DNA of 43,564 nucleotides, taken from the NCBI GenBank assembly GCA_015064255.1, contig SVSP01000022.1:1-43564 (forward strand), given 5' to 3'. Source of the DNA: Oscillospiraceae bacterium (lineage in GTDB: Bacteria > Bacillota > Clostridia > Oscillospirales > CAG-272). The position numbers and the translations under genes are program-made. This document shows positions 8,611 through 15,863 of the stretch, piece after piece (position 1 is the stretch's first letter; each line of letters begins with the position of its first letter). Below the pieces are notes generated by a model. That model saw nothing but the letters and a program-made list of their open reading frames with translations. It ran no database searches and had not been told where the DNA came from.

Positions 8611-10807
8611 ACTTGAAGCAATACGCAAAACGAAAATAGAACACACTCTCGAGAAAAGAAAACAGAACGGATTTACGGATCTAGACGATTTCGGAACCGT
8701 TCCGATATCCGAGGGTTATAAGGTCACGCCTTGGTATAACAGCGAAAACGGAAGCTTTTACGCTCTTGACGGTATGAGCGAGAATTTCTGCCGAGTTATC
8801 GGCGCACACGAGCCTTACGTTGACCGTATGGAAATGCTTTGCGGAAGATGGCGCGATATGCTTGTAAATTACCGCGGTGACCTGCACTATATGCCCGATT
8901 GGCTTAAAAACAACCTTAAAAACCTCGAATTTGTCCGAAAAGGCGCTACAAATCAGTGGAGCAAAAGATGGGATGAACAGCGCTTTCCGTACGATCATCT
9001 CAAAGCCGATCAGAAAAAATACAATATTACAAGCGGAATAGACGCGGATGCACATTTTGCCTGCGATTACCGAATAGGATTTGAACTCGGATTTGGCGGA
9101 CTTCTCGAAAAAATAAGAAAATATCGCGAAATAAACGTAGATAAAAAGGATTTTTACGACGCGGAGGAAAAATGTCTTCTTGCAATCATTGACTTTGTAA
9201 GGCGTCATACAGAGCGTATAAAAGAGCTGATAAAGGTGGAAAAGCTGCCAGAAATAAAAGAAAATCTTGAGGATATGCTAAAGGTCAACGAGAATATTAT
9301 GCTCGGTAAGCCGAAAACCTTTCACGAGGTCTGTCAGTGGACGGCATATTTCAACTGCGCATCGCGTATCTATACCCGCGACGGTGCGGGCTTTCAGCTT
9401 GATACTCTGCTCTATCCGTATTATAAAGCAGACGTAGAAAACGGAATTCTTGATGACGAAAAAGCAAAATTCCTGATAGCAAATCTGCTTCTTATCGACC
9501 CGCATTACTATCAGATATCGGGCGTTGACGAAAACGATGAGGATATGACAAATCACCTGTCTTATCTCATTCTTGACGCGGCTGACAGTATAAATATTTC
9601 ATGCAATCTTACGGTAAGAGTACATTCAAACTGTGACAGAAAATTCCTTGAAAAAGCGGTATATTACCTTATCAAAAACAAGAACGGCTGGCCGAGATTT
9701 GCAAACGATAAGGCTCTTGCCGAAGGATATATGAAAAACGGCTTCAATAAGAAGACTGCACGTGAGAGAATTGCCGTAGGATGTAACTGGATGTGTATTC
9801 CCGGACGCGAATTTCCGATGAACGATACTGTCAAGATAAATATCGCAAAGGTTTTCGAGGTCGCGCTTCTTGAAATGAAAAATGAGAAAGATAAGAGTAC
9901 AGACCGCCTTTTCGAGCTTTATTCGACTCATCTGAAAAAGGCAATCGATACTGTCGCAGAGGGTGTAAATCTTCATATCGACCATATAGGCGAGGTGACT
10001 CCCGAGCTTATAATGAATCTTATGATGAAAAATACGCTTGAATGCGGAGAAGATATTTCAAAGTGCGCAGAGATATATACCGTCGGTGTTGACGGTGCGG
10101 GACTTGCGGTTGTTGCCGATTCCTTCGGTGCGCTTACAGAGCGTGTTGAAAACGAAAAGATTATTACGTGGGAAGAAATTTACGAGGCACTCGAAAACGA
10201 TTTTTCCGATGCGAGAGTACGTGCAATTATGAAGAGTACGCCCAAATATTGCTCGGGCGGAAGTGTTTCGGATGCGTGGGCAAAAAAGATTACAGACAAT
10301 TTCGTATCAAGCGTAAAGAGTAAAAAAATGCCGGGTAAGCGTCAGCTCGTTCCCGGCTGGTTCTCGTGGGCGCGCAGTATTGAGTACGGAAAGACGGTAG
10401 GGGCGACTCCAAACGGACGAAAATCGGGCGAGCCTCTTACTCACGGGGCAAATCCCGAGCCCGGATTCAGAGTTGATTCTGCCGCAACCGCACAGTCAAG
10501 CGGAATTGCCGCCGTACAGTGCGGATATGGCAATACCGTTCCGCTTCAGATAGAGTTCGATCCGAAGGTTTCTGTTGATGAAGGCGGAGTAGAACGCGTT
10601 CTCAATCTTATTCTCGGACATTTTTCGCTCGGCGGAACACTTATCAATATAAACGTTATAGATAAAGAAAAATTTATGAAAGCGAAAGAAGATCCCGATC
10701 TTTACCCCGATCTCGTCGTAAGAGTTACCGGATTTACGGCGTATTTCGCATCTCTTTCTCCTGCGTTCCGCGAGCTTGTCGCCGCGAGATTTATTGATGG
10801 GCTTTAA
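8591..10807 (+). CDS. Glycyl radical enzyme of the pyruvate formate-lyase superfamily, unknown substrate
   Basis: The protein is 738 residues, a normal GRE length. The C-terminal glycyl radical loop RVTGFTAYFASL places the radical glycine at residue 714, 24 residues before the end. The active-site segment is GCNWMCIPGREF, with Cys398 as the likely thiyl residue and a second Cys at 402. Known dehydratase, decarboxylase and C-S lyase members carry Cys-x-Glu, and true PFL has Cys-Cys; this protein has Cys-Asn-Trp-Met-Cys and fits neither. Thus it is not PflB, and not by motif a glycerol, choline, hydroxyproline or isethionate enzyme. The start overlaps the activase. Neighbouring Gfo/Idh oxidoreductases and an AraC regulator suggest a carbohydrate- or polyol-like substrate, which is inference. 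The product must be handled by enzymes outside the window. Confidence 0.93.
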   Translation: MLTYKDRLEAIRKTKIEHTLEKRKQNGFTDLDDFGTVPISEGYKVTPWYNSENGSFYALDGMSENFCRVIGAHEPYVDRMEMLCGRWRDMLVNYRGDLHYMPDWLKNNLKNLEFVRKGATNQWSKRWDEQRFPYDHLKADQKKYNITSGIDADAHFACDYRIGFELGFGGLLEKIRKYREINVDKKDFYDAEEKCLLAIIDFVRRHTERIKELIKVEKLPEIKENLEDMLKVNENIMLGKPKTFHEVCQWTAYFNCASRIYTRDGAGFQLDTLLYPYYKADVENGILDDEKAKFLIANLLLIDPHYYQISGVDENDEDMTNHLSYLILDAADSINISCNLTVRVHSNCDRKFLEKAVYYLIKNKNGWPRFANDKALAEGYMKNGFNKKTARERIAVGCNWMCIPGREFPMNDTVKINIAKVFEVALLEMKNEKDKSTDRLFELYSTHLKKAIDTVAEGVNLHIDHIGEVTPELIMNLMMKNTLECGEDISKCAEIYTVGVDGAGLAVVADSFGALTERVENEKIITWEEIYEALENDFSDARVRAIMKSTPKYCSGGSVSDAWAKKITDNFVSSVKSKKMPGKRQLVPGWFSWARSIEYGKTVGATPNGRKSGEPLTHGANPEPGFRVDSAATAQSSGIAAVQCGYGNTVPLQIEFDPKVSVDEGGVERVLNLILGHFSLGGTLININVIDKEKFMKAKEDPDLYPDLVVRVTGFTAYFASLSPAFRELVAARFIDGL

Positions 10808-10817
10808 GGGCAAACCT

Positions 10818-10920
10818 CCCTAAAAACTTTACTGAAAAAGTAATTTAATTCGTTTAGAAAAGTTTTGGTCAAGCTTTTTCAAAAGCTCGCGGGGTTTCTT
10901 AAGGGGCAGAGCCCCTTAAG
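10818..10920 (-). repeat. Modular palindromic repeat, right copy (inverted) after the GRE gene
   Basis: This is the reverse complement of the left copy: CCTAAAAACTTTACTG, then AAGTTTTGGTC, AGCTTTTTCAAAAGCT, and CTTAAGGGGC-AGA-GCCCCTTAAG. It begins about ten bases after the GRE stop. The CTTAAGGGGC palindrome with a differing centre (GCC vs AGA) keeps its stem, consistent with selection on, or inheritance of, the hairpin. Confidence 0.85.
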
Positions 10921-11046
10921 GCGCGTGTGCCTCAAAGAGCGCAAAGCTTCTTTCGGATTTTTTTGTTTTTTTTGAATTTTCTGTATTATTTCAAAAATTC
11001 CGTTCATACTAACCTTGGAAACTTGAATTTCGGAAGGAAAGTTATT

Positions 11047-11475
11047 ATGACAGAAGAAGCAAAAATACTTGAAAATATCAGACAGAACGTTGAAATGGGA
11101 ATAGACGGAATAAATACCGTGCGGAAAAAGGTTAAGGATGAGCAGTTTCTTGCGCTTCTTGATGAACAGCGAAGCGAGTACAGAAACATACTTGCCGAAA
11201 CGGGAAACCGCCTTCACAGTATAGACGCGCCGGTTGAAACACTCAGCGATGCGGCAAACGTTTATGCGAAAATTTTTACAGCGGCGAAGACCCTTGTGTA
11301 TACTTCCGACTCGGAAATCGCAGAGGATATGATAAAGGGAACGTCAATGGGAATTACAAAGCTCACAAGACATTTGAACGATGCTTGCGATATTTCGGAA
11401 TCGACACGCGATTTTGCGGAAAAACTTGTAAAAACTGAAGAAAAAAACATCGAAGATCTTAAGAAATTTCTTTGA
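11047..11475 (+). CDS. Small all-helical protein, possible ferritin-like (DUF2383-type) bundle
   Basis: The protein is 142 residues, starting at the ATG with GGAAGG upstream; the longer frame from 10927 reads through repeat DNA. The sequence is almost fully amphipathic helix, with four blocks (LENIRQNVEMGIDGINTVRK; EQRSEYRNILAETGNRLHS; ANVYAKIFTAAKTL; TRDFAEKLVKTEEKNIEDLK), Glu-rich and without membrane segments. The fold resembles ferritin-like four-helix bundles of the DUF2383/PA2169 kind, but a full set of metal-binding Glu and His residues is not visible. It stands between the GRE cluster and the purine operon. I do not assign a function. Confidence 0.75.
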   Translation: MTEEAKILENIRQNVEMGIDGINTVRKKVKDEQFLALLDEQRSEYRNILAETGNRLHSIDAPVETLSDAANVYAKIFTAAKTLVYTSDSEIAEDMIKGTSMGITKLTRHLNDACDISESTRDFAEKLVKTEEKNIEDLKKFL

Positions 11476-11505
11476 TTTTGCTGTGTCTAAAAAAGCAAAA
11501 ATTTG

Positions 11506-11534
11506 TTGACAATATCGGTATTATGTGCTATACT
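11506..11534 (+). promoter_or_regulatory. Promoter of the purine operon
   Basis: Consensus TTGACA (11506-11511) and TATACT (11529-11534) with a 17-base spacer. It drives the riboswitch leader and, as far as visible, all genes to purL. Confidence 0.9.
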
Positions 11535-11567
11535 GTATGAGGTACGTTTTGTGCCGCAAATTACAGT

Positions 11568-11642
11568 GTTTTTGTGACTGACGGATGAGCGGATTTTACC
11601 GCATGGGAGCAAAAATAAACATGTTATGCCGACCGTCTGGGC
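11568..11642 (+). ncRNA. ZTP (pfl motif) riboswitch aptamer
   Basis: All conserved parts are visible. P1 is TTTTTG (11569-11574) pairing with CAAAAA (11610-11615). The strand GTGACTGACGG follows, then hairpin GCGG-ATTTTA-CCGC and the conserved GGGAGC before P1 closes. After a linker comes the 3' domain GCCGACCGTCTGGGC (11628-11642). GACGG (11580-11584) and CCGTC (11633-11637) form the expected pseudoknot. This matches the known ZTP aptamer pattern (GUGACUGGCG ... GGGGAGC ... CCGCCUGGGC). It senses ZTP/ZMP, signals of low 10-formyl-tetrahydrofolate, ahead of the purine genes. Confidence 0.95.
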
Positions 11643-11687
11643 AGTTCTGACCTTACCTTGGATAGAACTGCCTTTTTGCTTTTTTGT
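11640..11687 (+). terminator. Terminator in the ZTP riboswitch expression platform
   Basis: GGCAGTTCT (11640-11648) pairs with AGAACTGCC (11664-11672), then TTTTTGCTTTTTT. The 5' arm includes the last GGC of the aptamer's CTGGGC, so ligand-stabilised aptamer and terminator exclude each other. This predicts an ON switch: ligand bound, read-through into purE. Confidence 0.93.
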
Positions 11688-11742
11688 CCTGTTTAGGAAA
11701 CGTGTCGGAAATAAAACAATAAAATTTAAGGAGAAATCAGTT

Positions 11743-12240
11743 ATGAAAAAAGTTGCAATAATTATGGGAAGCGACAGCGACATTCCTAAGGTTGAGGGCG
11801 CGATAACAACTCTTGAAAAATACGGTATTCCTTTTGAGGTACATATATTTTCAGCACACAGAACTCCCGAAGAAGCAAGAGCGTTTGCTCTTTCGGCAAA
11901 GGATAACGGGTTCGGCGCAATAATTGCGGCGGCAGGAAAGGCTGCTCACCTTGCAGGTGCTATCGCGGCAAATACTATTCTTCCCGTAATCGGTATTCCG
12001 ATAAAGGCTTCCGCACTTGAAGGAATAGATGCGCTTCTTTCTACCGTACAGATGCCTGCGGGTATTCCGGTAGCTACCGTTGCTATCGACGGCTCCGCAA
12101 ATGCGGCTATCCTTGCGGCACAGATAATAGCTGTATCTGATGATGATCTTTCAAAGCGTCTTGCCGATGTACGTGCAGAGGCGTCTGCGGCAGTTCTTAA
12201 AAAGGATGCGGAAATTTCTGCAAGATATAATAAAAACTAA
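11743..12240 (+). CDS. purE: N5-carboxyaminoimidazole ribonucleotide mutase (class I PurE)
   Basis: The protein is 165 residues. The phosphate-binding start [13 protein letters not shown], the catalytic [12 protein letters not shown] and the [17 protein letters not shown] segment identify PurE; His in SAHRTP and the HL-G pattern are of class I (mutase) type, as opposed to AIR carboxylases. It makes CAIR in purine synthesis. AAGGAG is nine bases before the ATG at 11743; the upstream in-frame ATG at 11626 is inside the riboswitch. It is the first gene of the operon. Class I PurE normally needs PurK to supply N5-CAIR; purK is not in the window. Confidence 0.96.
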   Translation: MKKVAIIMGSDSDIPKVEGAITTLEKYGIPFEVHIFSAHRTPEEARAFALSAKDNGFGAIIAAAGKAAHLAGAIAANTILPVIGIPIKASALEGIDALLSTVQMPAGIPVATVAIDGSANAAILAAQIIAVSDDDLSKRLADVRAEASAAVLKKDAEISARYNKN

Positions 12241-12249
12241 ACGATATGA

Positions 12250-12291
12250 GGTCGGCACCCGAAGAAAAAGTACTTTTTTCGGGGGCTGACC
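12250..12291 (+). other. Long hairpin between purE and purF
   Basis: GGTCGGC pairs with GCTGACC, then after one mismatch CCCGAAGAAA pairs with TTTTTTCGGG around a short loop. There is no clean T-tract right after it, so it may slow polymerase, protect an mRNA end or partly attenuate rather than fully terminate. Confidence 0.6.
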
Positions 12292-12360
12292 GCTTCGTGT
12301 TTTAAAAATGCTGTTTTAAATTCGATTTTAACTCTTTTTTACTGAGGAAAGGAAAAATAT

Positions 12361-13785
12361 ATGGGTGGATTTTTCGGTGCTGTTTCGAAAAGAGATTGTG
12401 TTCTTGATGTGTTTTTCGGAACAGACTATCATTCACATCTCGGAACTGTCAGCGGCGGTATGGCGGCTTACAGCGAAGAAGACGGATTTCAAAGATCTAT
12501 ACACAATATCCAGAATACCCCGTTTAGAACAAAGTTTGATGCTGAGCTTCGCGAACTTAATGGAAATGCGTGTATAGGTTGTATAAGCGATACAAGTCCT
12601 CAGCCTCTTCTTATGCGCTCAAGGCTCGGAACGTATGCGCTTATAATGGTCGGTGCAATAAAGAATGCGAAAGAGCTTGTCGACGAGCTTATAAGTGATG
12701 GAAGTCATTATCTTTCTGCTATGGGCGGAGGAAAGATCAACGTCACAGAGCTTTTCGGTGCTCTTATGAACCAGGGTAATGACTTTGTTGACGGTATAAA
12801 ATATGCGCAAAGTAAAATAAAAGGTTCTGCGTCACTTCTTATACTTACAGAGCGCGGAAGTATAATCGCGGCAAGGGATACTTTGGGCAGAACTCCCGTT
12901 ATTCTCGGAAAAGCCGAGGACGGATACTGCGTATCGTTTGAATCGTTTGCCGCAAATAAACTCGGATATGAGGATTACAGAGAACTCGGTCCCGGCGAAA
13001 TAGTAGAGATCACCTCGGATGGCGACACACAGCTCTGCGCACCCGGTACAAAGAAAAAAATATGTGCTTTTCTGTGGTCGTATTACGGGTATCCGAACTC
13101 CTGCTATGAGGGAGTAAACGTTGAGTGTATGCGTAACAGAAACGGTCAGATAATGGCCAAAAGAGACGTGTCAACAGCACTTGGTGCCGGAGTTGATCAC
13201 GTTTGCGGCGTTCCCGATTCGGGGATCGCACACGCAGTCGGATATTCAAACGAAAGTCATATTCCGTATGCGCGTCCTATCATAAAGTACACACCTACGT
13301 GGCCGAGAAGCTTCACGCCTACCGACCAAAAGGTAAGAAATCAGATAGCAAAAATGAAGCTCGTTCCCGTACACGATCTTATCAGAGGCAAAAAACTCCT
13401 TTTTGTTGACGACAGTATCGTAAGAGGAACACAAATGAGTGAAACCGCGGAATTCCTTTACGAGCACGGTGCAAAAGAGGTCCATATCAGATCCGCGTGT
13501 CCGCCCGTTATGTACGGTTGTAAATATCTAAACTTCTCGCGCAGTACATCCGATCTCGATCTTATAGCTCGCCGTGTTATCCGCGAGCTTGAGGGTGAAG
13601 AGGGTGAAAAATATATCGAAGAATACAGCAGTCCCGATACCGAGCGCGGCAAAAAGCTCCGCGAGATCATATGCGAGAAGCTTGGATTTGATTCAGTCGA
13701 ATTCCAGTCTATTGAAGGTCTTATAGAGGCTATCGGACTTCCCGCAGATGAGGTTTGCACATACTGTTGGGACGGAAAAGAATAA
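12361..13785 (+). CDS. purF: Amidophosphoribosyltransferase (PurF-type) without the N-terminal catalytic Cys
   Basis: The protein is 474 residues. The N-terminal Ntn glutaminase-like domain begins MGGFFGAVSK where canonical PurF has (M)CGxFGI: the nucleophile Cys is Gly (codon GGT at 12364). The start is well fixed by AGGAAAGGA upstream. The C-terminal phosphoribosyltransferase domain is intact, with CGVPDSGIAHAVGY and the PRPP loop KLLFVDDSIVRGTQM. Cysteines at CAFLW, CPPVMYGC and the terminal CTYCWDG (CxxC) resemble the [4Fe-4S] ligands of Bacillus PurF. It should form phosphoribosylamine from PRPP; without the Cys it would need free ammonia or another glutaminase. The MGGFFG type occurs, from memory, in other gut anaerobes, so this is a subfamily and not a sequencing error. 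Confidence 0.9.
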   Translation: MGGFFGAVSKRDCVLDVFFGTDYHSHLGTVSGGMAAYSEEDGFQRSIHNIQNTPFRTKFDAELRELNGNACIGCISDTSPQPLLMRSRLGTYALIMVGAIKNAKELVDELISDGSHYLSAMGGGKINVTELFGALMNQGNDFVDGIKYAQSKIKGSASLLILTERGSIIAARDTLGRTPVILGKAEDGYCVSFESFAANKLGYEDYRELGPGEIVEITSDGDTQLCAPGTKKKICAFLWSYYGYPNSCYEGVNVECMRNRNGQIMAKRDVSTALGAGVDHVCGVPDSGIAHAVGYSNESHIPYARPIIKYTPTWPRSFTPTDQKVRNQIAKMKLVPVHDLIRGKKLLFVDDSIVRGTQMSETAEFLYEHGAKEVHIRSACPPVMYGCKYLNFSRSTSDLDLIARRVIRELEGEEGEKYIEEYSSPDTERGKKLREIICEKLGFDSVEFQSIEGLIEAIGLPADEVCTYCWDGKE

Positions 13786-13808
13786 AAAACGACACTTCGT
13801 GTTGCTTG

Positions 13809-13837
13809 GCAGTTTTGCTGTCGGACAGCAAAACTGC
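13809..13837 (+). other. Perfect 13-bp hairpin in the purF-purM gap
   Basis: GCAGTTTTGCTGT pairs exactly with ACAGCAAAACTGC around CGG. No T-tract follows. It is the first of three structured pieces in the 207-base gap. Confidence 0.7.
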
Positions 13838-13865
13838 ATACTTCGGATGAAGCTCAATCCGACCT

Positions 13866-13894
13866 GTAGGGACAGGCGTCCTCGACGGTTCGAT
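13866..13894 (+). repeat. GTAGGGN-GCGTCCTCG-type dispersed repeat fragment
   Basis: GTAGGGACAGGCGTCCTCGA resembles GTAGGGGTCGACGTCCTCGG at 39022-39048 and, more remotely, TAGGCGTCCTCG at about 28978. Such GTAGGGG...CGTCCTCG pieces recall small dispersed repeats of gut Clostridia (recalled, not searched). Confidence 0.55.
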
Positions 13895-13943
13895 ATCCCT
13901 TCGGATAAAGTAAAACATTAATTTCAGTAAAGTTTTTGGAGTT

Positions 13944-13973
13944 CCAAGAACCTTTTTACAAAAAGGTTCTTGG
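13944..13973 (+). repeat. Hairpin repeat upstream of purM
   Basis: CCAAGAACCTTTTT pairs perfectly with AAAAAGGTTCTTGG. It is preceded by the CAGTAAAGTTTTTGGAG module shared with other gaps. The purM ribosome site (GAAAGGA) starts a few bases after the stem. Confidence 0.8.
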
Positions 13974-13992
13974 TGAGAAAGGAAATAAAAAT

Positions 13993-15039
13993 ATGAAAAA
14001 TTCAAGATCGGAAAGCTATGCAGCAGCAGGAGTAGATATTACTGCAGGATATAAAGCTGTCGAGCTTATGAAAAAGCACATCGCGCGTACAAAGAATGAA
14101 GGATGTCTTGATGACGTAGGCGGATTCGGCGGATGTTTCGGACTTCCCGTGGCGGGAATGGAAGAGCCCGTACTTGTTTCGGGTACTGACGGATGCGGAA
14201 CAAAGGTAAAGATGGCAATACTTATGGATAAGCACGATACTATCGGTATAGACGCAGTTGCGATGTGCGTAAACGATATTATCTGTTGCGGCGCAAAGCC
14301 TCTCTTCTTCCTTGACTATATCGCTTGCGGAAAGAATATTCCCGAGAAGATTGCCGCTATCGTAAGCGGCGTTGCGGAAGGCTGTGTTCAGTCGGGTGCG
14401 GCTCTCATCGGCGGAGAAACAGCAGAGCATCCCGGTATGATGCCGGTTGAAGACTACGACCTTGCAGGCTTTGCCGTTGGTATCGTAGATAAGAAAAAGA
14501 TTCTCGACAATACAAGAATGGCAGAAGGCGACGTTGTTATCGCGCTCGCATCAAGCGGCGTTCATTCAAACGGATTCTCGCTCTGCCGTAAGGTTTTCGA
14601 TATAGATAATAACCCCGATAACCTTTATACACCCTGCGAGGCACTCGGCGGAAAGTCGGTAGCAGAAACTCTTCTTACACCTACAAGAATTTACGTTAAG
14701 AGTATTCTTGCACTTCTCAACAAGGTTGACGTTAAGGGTATAAGCCATATCACAGGCGGCGGATTTTATGAGAATATTCCGAGATCCATTCCCGACGGAC
14801 TTTGCGCAAAGATAGATAAGAACGCTGTTAAGGTGCTTCCGATATTTGATCTTATCGCAAAGACAGGAAACGTTCCCGAAAGAGATATGTATAATACGTA
14901 TAATATGGGCGTCGGAATGAGCGTTGTAGTTCCCGCTTCCGAGGTTGATACTGCGCTTGAAATACTTAGAGCAAACGGCGAAGACGCGTACGTTATAGGC
15001 TCTATAGTTAAGGGCGACGAGAAAATAGACCTCGCATAA
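13993..15039 (+). CDS. purM: Phosphoribosylformylglycinamidine cyclo-ligase (AIR synthetase)
   Basis: The protein is 348 residues. It closes the imidazole ring of FGAM to AIR using ATP. Markers of the PurM fold are YAAAGVDITAGYKAVELMKKH at the N-terminus, VSGTDGCGTKVKMAI, DAVAMCVNDIICCGAKPLFFLDY, GGETAEHPGMM and, in the second half, SHITGGGFYENIPR. The start at 13993 has a GAAAGGA site about ten bases upstream; the frame from 13936 lies in a hairpin repeat. It is third in the purine operon. Confidence 0.97.
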   Translation: MKNSRSESYAAAGVDITAGYKAVELMKKHIARTKNEGCLDDVGGFGGCFGLPVAGMEEPVLVSGTDGCGTKVKMAILMDKHDTIGIDAVAMCVNDIICCGAKPLFFLDYIACGKNIPEKIAAIVSGVAEGCVQSGAALIGGETAEHPGMMPVEDYDLAGFAVGIVDKKKILDNTRMAEGDVVIALASSGVHSNGFSLCRKVFDIDNNPDNLYTPCEALGGKSVAETLLTPTRIYVKSILALLNKVDVKGISHITGGGFYENIPRSIPDGLCAKIDKNAVKVLPIFDLIAKTGNVPERDMYNTYNMGVGMSVVVPASEVDTALEILRANGEDAYVIGSIVKGDEKIDLA

Positions 15040-15114
15040 AAGGTTTTTTATTTACATCGGGGCGTCGAAGGCGCCGCCCCCTACCAAACAACGTTTGATA
15101 AACCTCGCATAAAA
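15029..15114 (+). repeat. 60-bp insert flanked by 13-bp direct repeats at the purM 3' end
   Basis: ACCTCGCATAAAA occurs at 15029-15041 (last codons and stop of purM) and again exactly at 15102-15114. Between them lie 60 bases with the GC-rich hairpin GGGGCGTCGAAGGCGCCGCCCC. The pattern looks like insertion of a small repeat with duplication of the target, leaving purM intact. Confidence 0.75.
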
Positions 15115-15142
15115 CATTTTTAAGTAAAGTTTTTGGGAAGGC

Positions 15143-15174
15143 GCGGAAACCCTTTTTTCAAAAAGGGTTTCTGC
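15143..15174 (+). repeat. Hairpin repeat 1 upstream of purN
   Basis: GCGGAAACCCTTTTT pairs with AAAAAGGGTTTCTGC. It follows the module AAGTAAAGTTTTTGGGAAGG. No T-tract follows the stem. Confidence 0.75.
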
Positions 15175-15195
15175 AAGAAAGTTTTGAAGGAGTAT

Positions 15196-15222
15196 GAGGA
15201 AACTTTTCTCAAAAGTTTCCTC
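15196..15222 (+). repeat. Hairpin repeat 2 upstream of purN
   Basis: GAGGAAACTTTT pairs perfectly with AAAAGTTTCCTC. It contains the GAGGA that is the only ribosome-site-like sequence for the ATG at 15233, so the stem could mask it. A close relative precedes the AICAR transformylase gene (16627-16660). Confidence 0.75.
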
Positions 15223-15232
15223 AAGTAAAAAA

Positions 15233-15862
15233 ATGACTAAAATTGCAGTTTTGGTTTCGGGTGGCGGAACGAATTTACAGGCGCTTATTGATGCCGAAAA
15301 ACGCGGAGAGCTCGGAAACGGTAAAATAACACTCGTTATCGCATCAAAACCCGACGTTTATGCGCTTGAGAGGGCAAAAAATAACGGAATAGAGGGAAGA
15401 GTTCTTGCACGTAAGGAATACGCAAGTATAGCAGACTATTCAAAGGCTCTTGCCGATGAAATGACCGCGGCAGACATAGACCTCGTAGTTCTTGCGGGAT
15501 TTCTTACTATAATCGACGAGCAGGTTTACAATGCTTTCCCGAATAGAATAATAAACGTTCATCCCGCACTTATTCCGTCTTTTTGCGGAAAGGGATACTA
15601 CGGACTTCACGTTCACGAGGCAGCGCTTGAAAAGGGCGTAAAGGTCTCGGGTGCGACAGTACATATCGTTACTCCCGAATGCGACGCAGGTCCGATAATT
15701 CTCCAGAAGGCTGTTAAAGTGAATCAGGACGATACTCCAGAAACACTTCAGAAGAGAATTATGGAAGAAGCGGAATGGAATATACTTCCCGAAGCGGTGA
15801 AGCTTTTCTGCGAGGGTAAAATTACAGTAGAAGATAATAAAGTATATATTAAGGAGAACTAA
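15233..15862 (+). CDS. purN: Phosphoribosylglycinamide formyltransferase (GAR transformylase)
   Basis: The protein is 209 residues. It formylates GAR with 10-formyl-THF. Family marks are KIAVLVSGGGTNLQALIDA at the start, the Asn-His catalytic region NVHPALIPSFCGKGYYG with the HVHEAAL helix, and the catalytic Asp in TPECDAGPII. I chose the ATG at 15233 because the family begins here. An in-frame ATG at 15194 with GGAG very close would add 13 residues encoded by a hairpin repeat; in the sister repeat at 16620 that position is TTG, so that ATG is probably chance. The next gene starts two bases after the stop. Confidence 0.95.
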   Translation: MTKIAVLVSGGGTNLQALIDAEKRGELGNGKITLVIASKPDVYALERAKNNGIEGRVLARKEYASIADYSKALADEMTAADIDLVVLAGFLTIIDEQVYNAFPNRIINVHPALIPSFCGKGYYGLHVHEAALEKGVKVSGATVHIVTPECDAGPIILQKAVKVNQDDTPETLQKRIMEEAEWNILPEAVKLFCEGKITVEDNKVYIKEN

Positions 15863-15863
15863 A

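Noticed and set aside
8591-10807. Annotation as formate C-acetyltransferase (PflB)
   Set aside because: The Cys-Cys pair of true PFL is absent; only the superfamily assignment is supported.
7691-10920. Composite transposon
   Set aside because: No transposase and no target duplication around the pair; the repeats are short modular hairpins that also occur elsewhere in part.
13936-13992. Longer purM start at 13936
   Set aside because: The extension is encoded by the hairpin repeat, and the family start with its ribosome site is at 13993.
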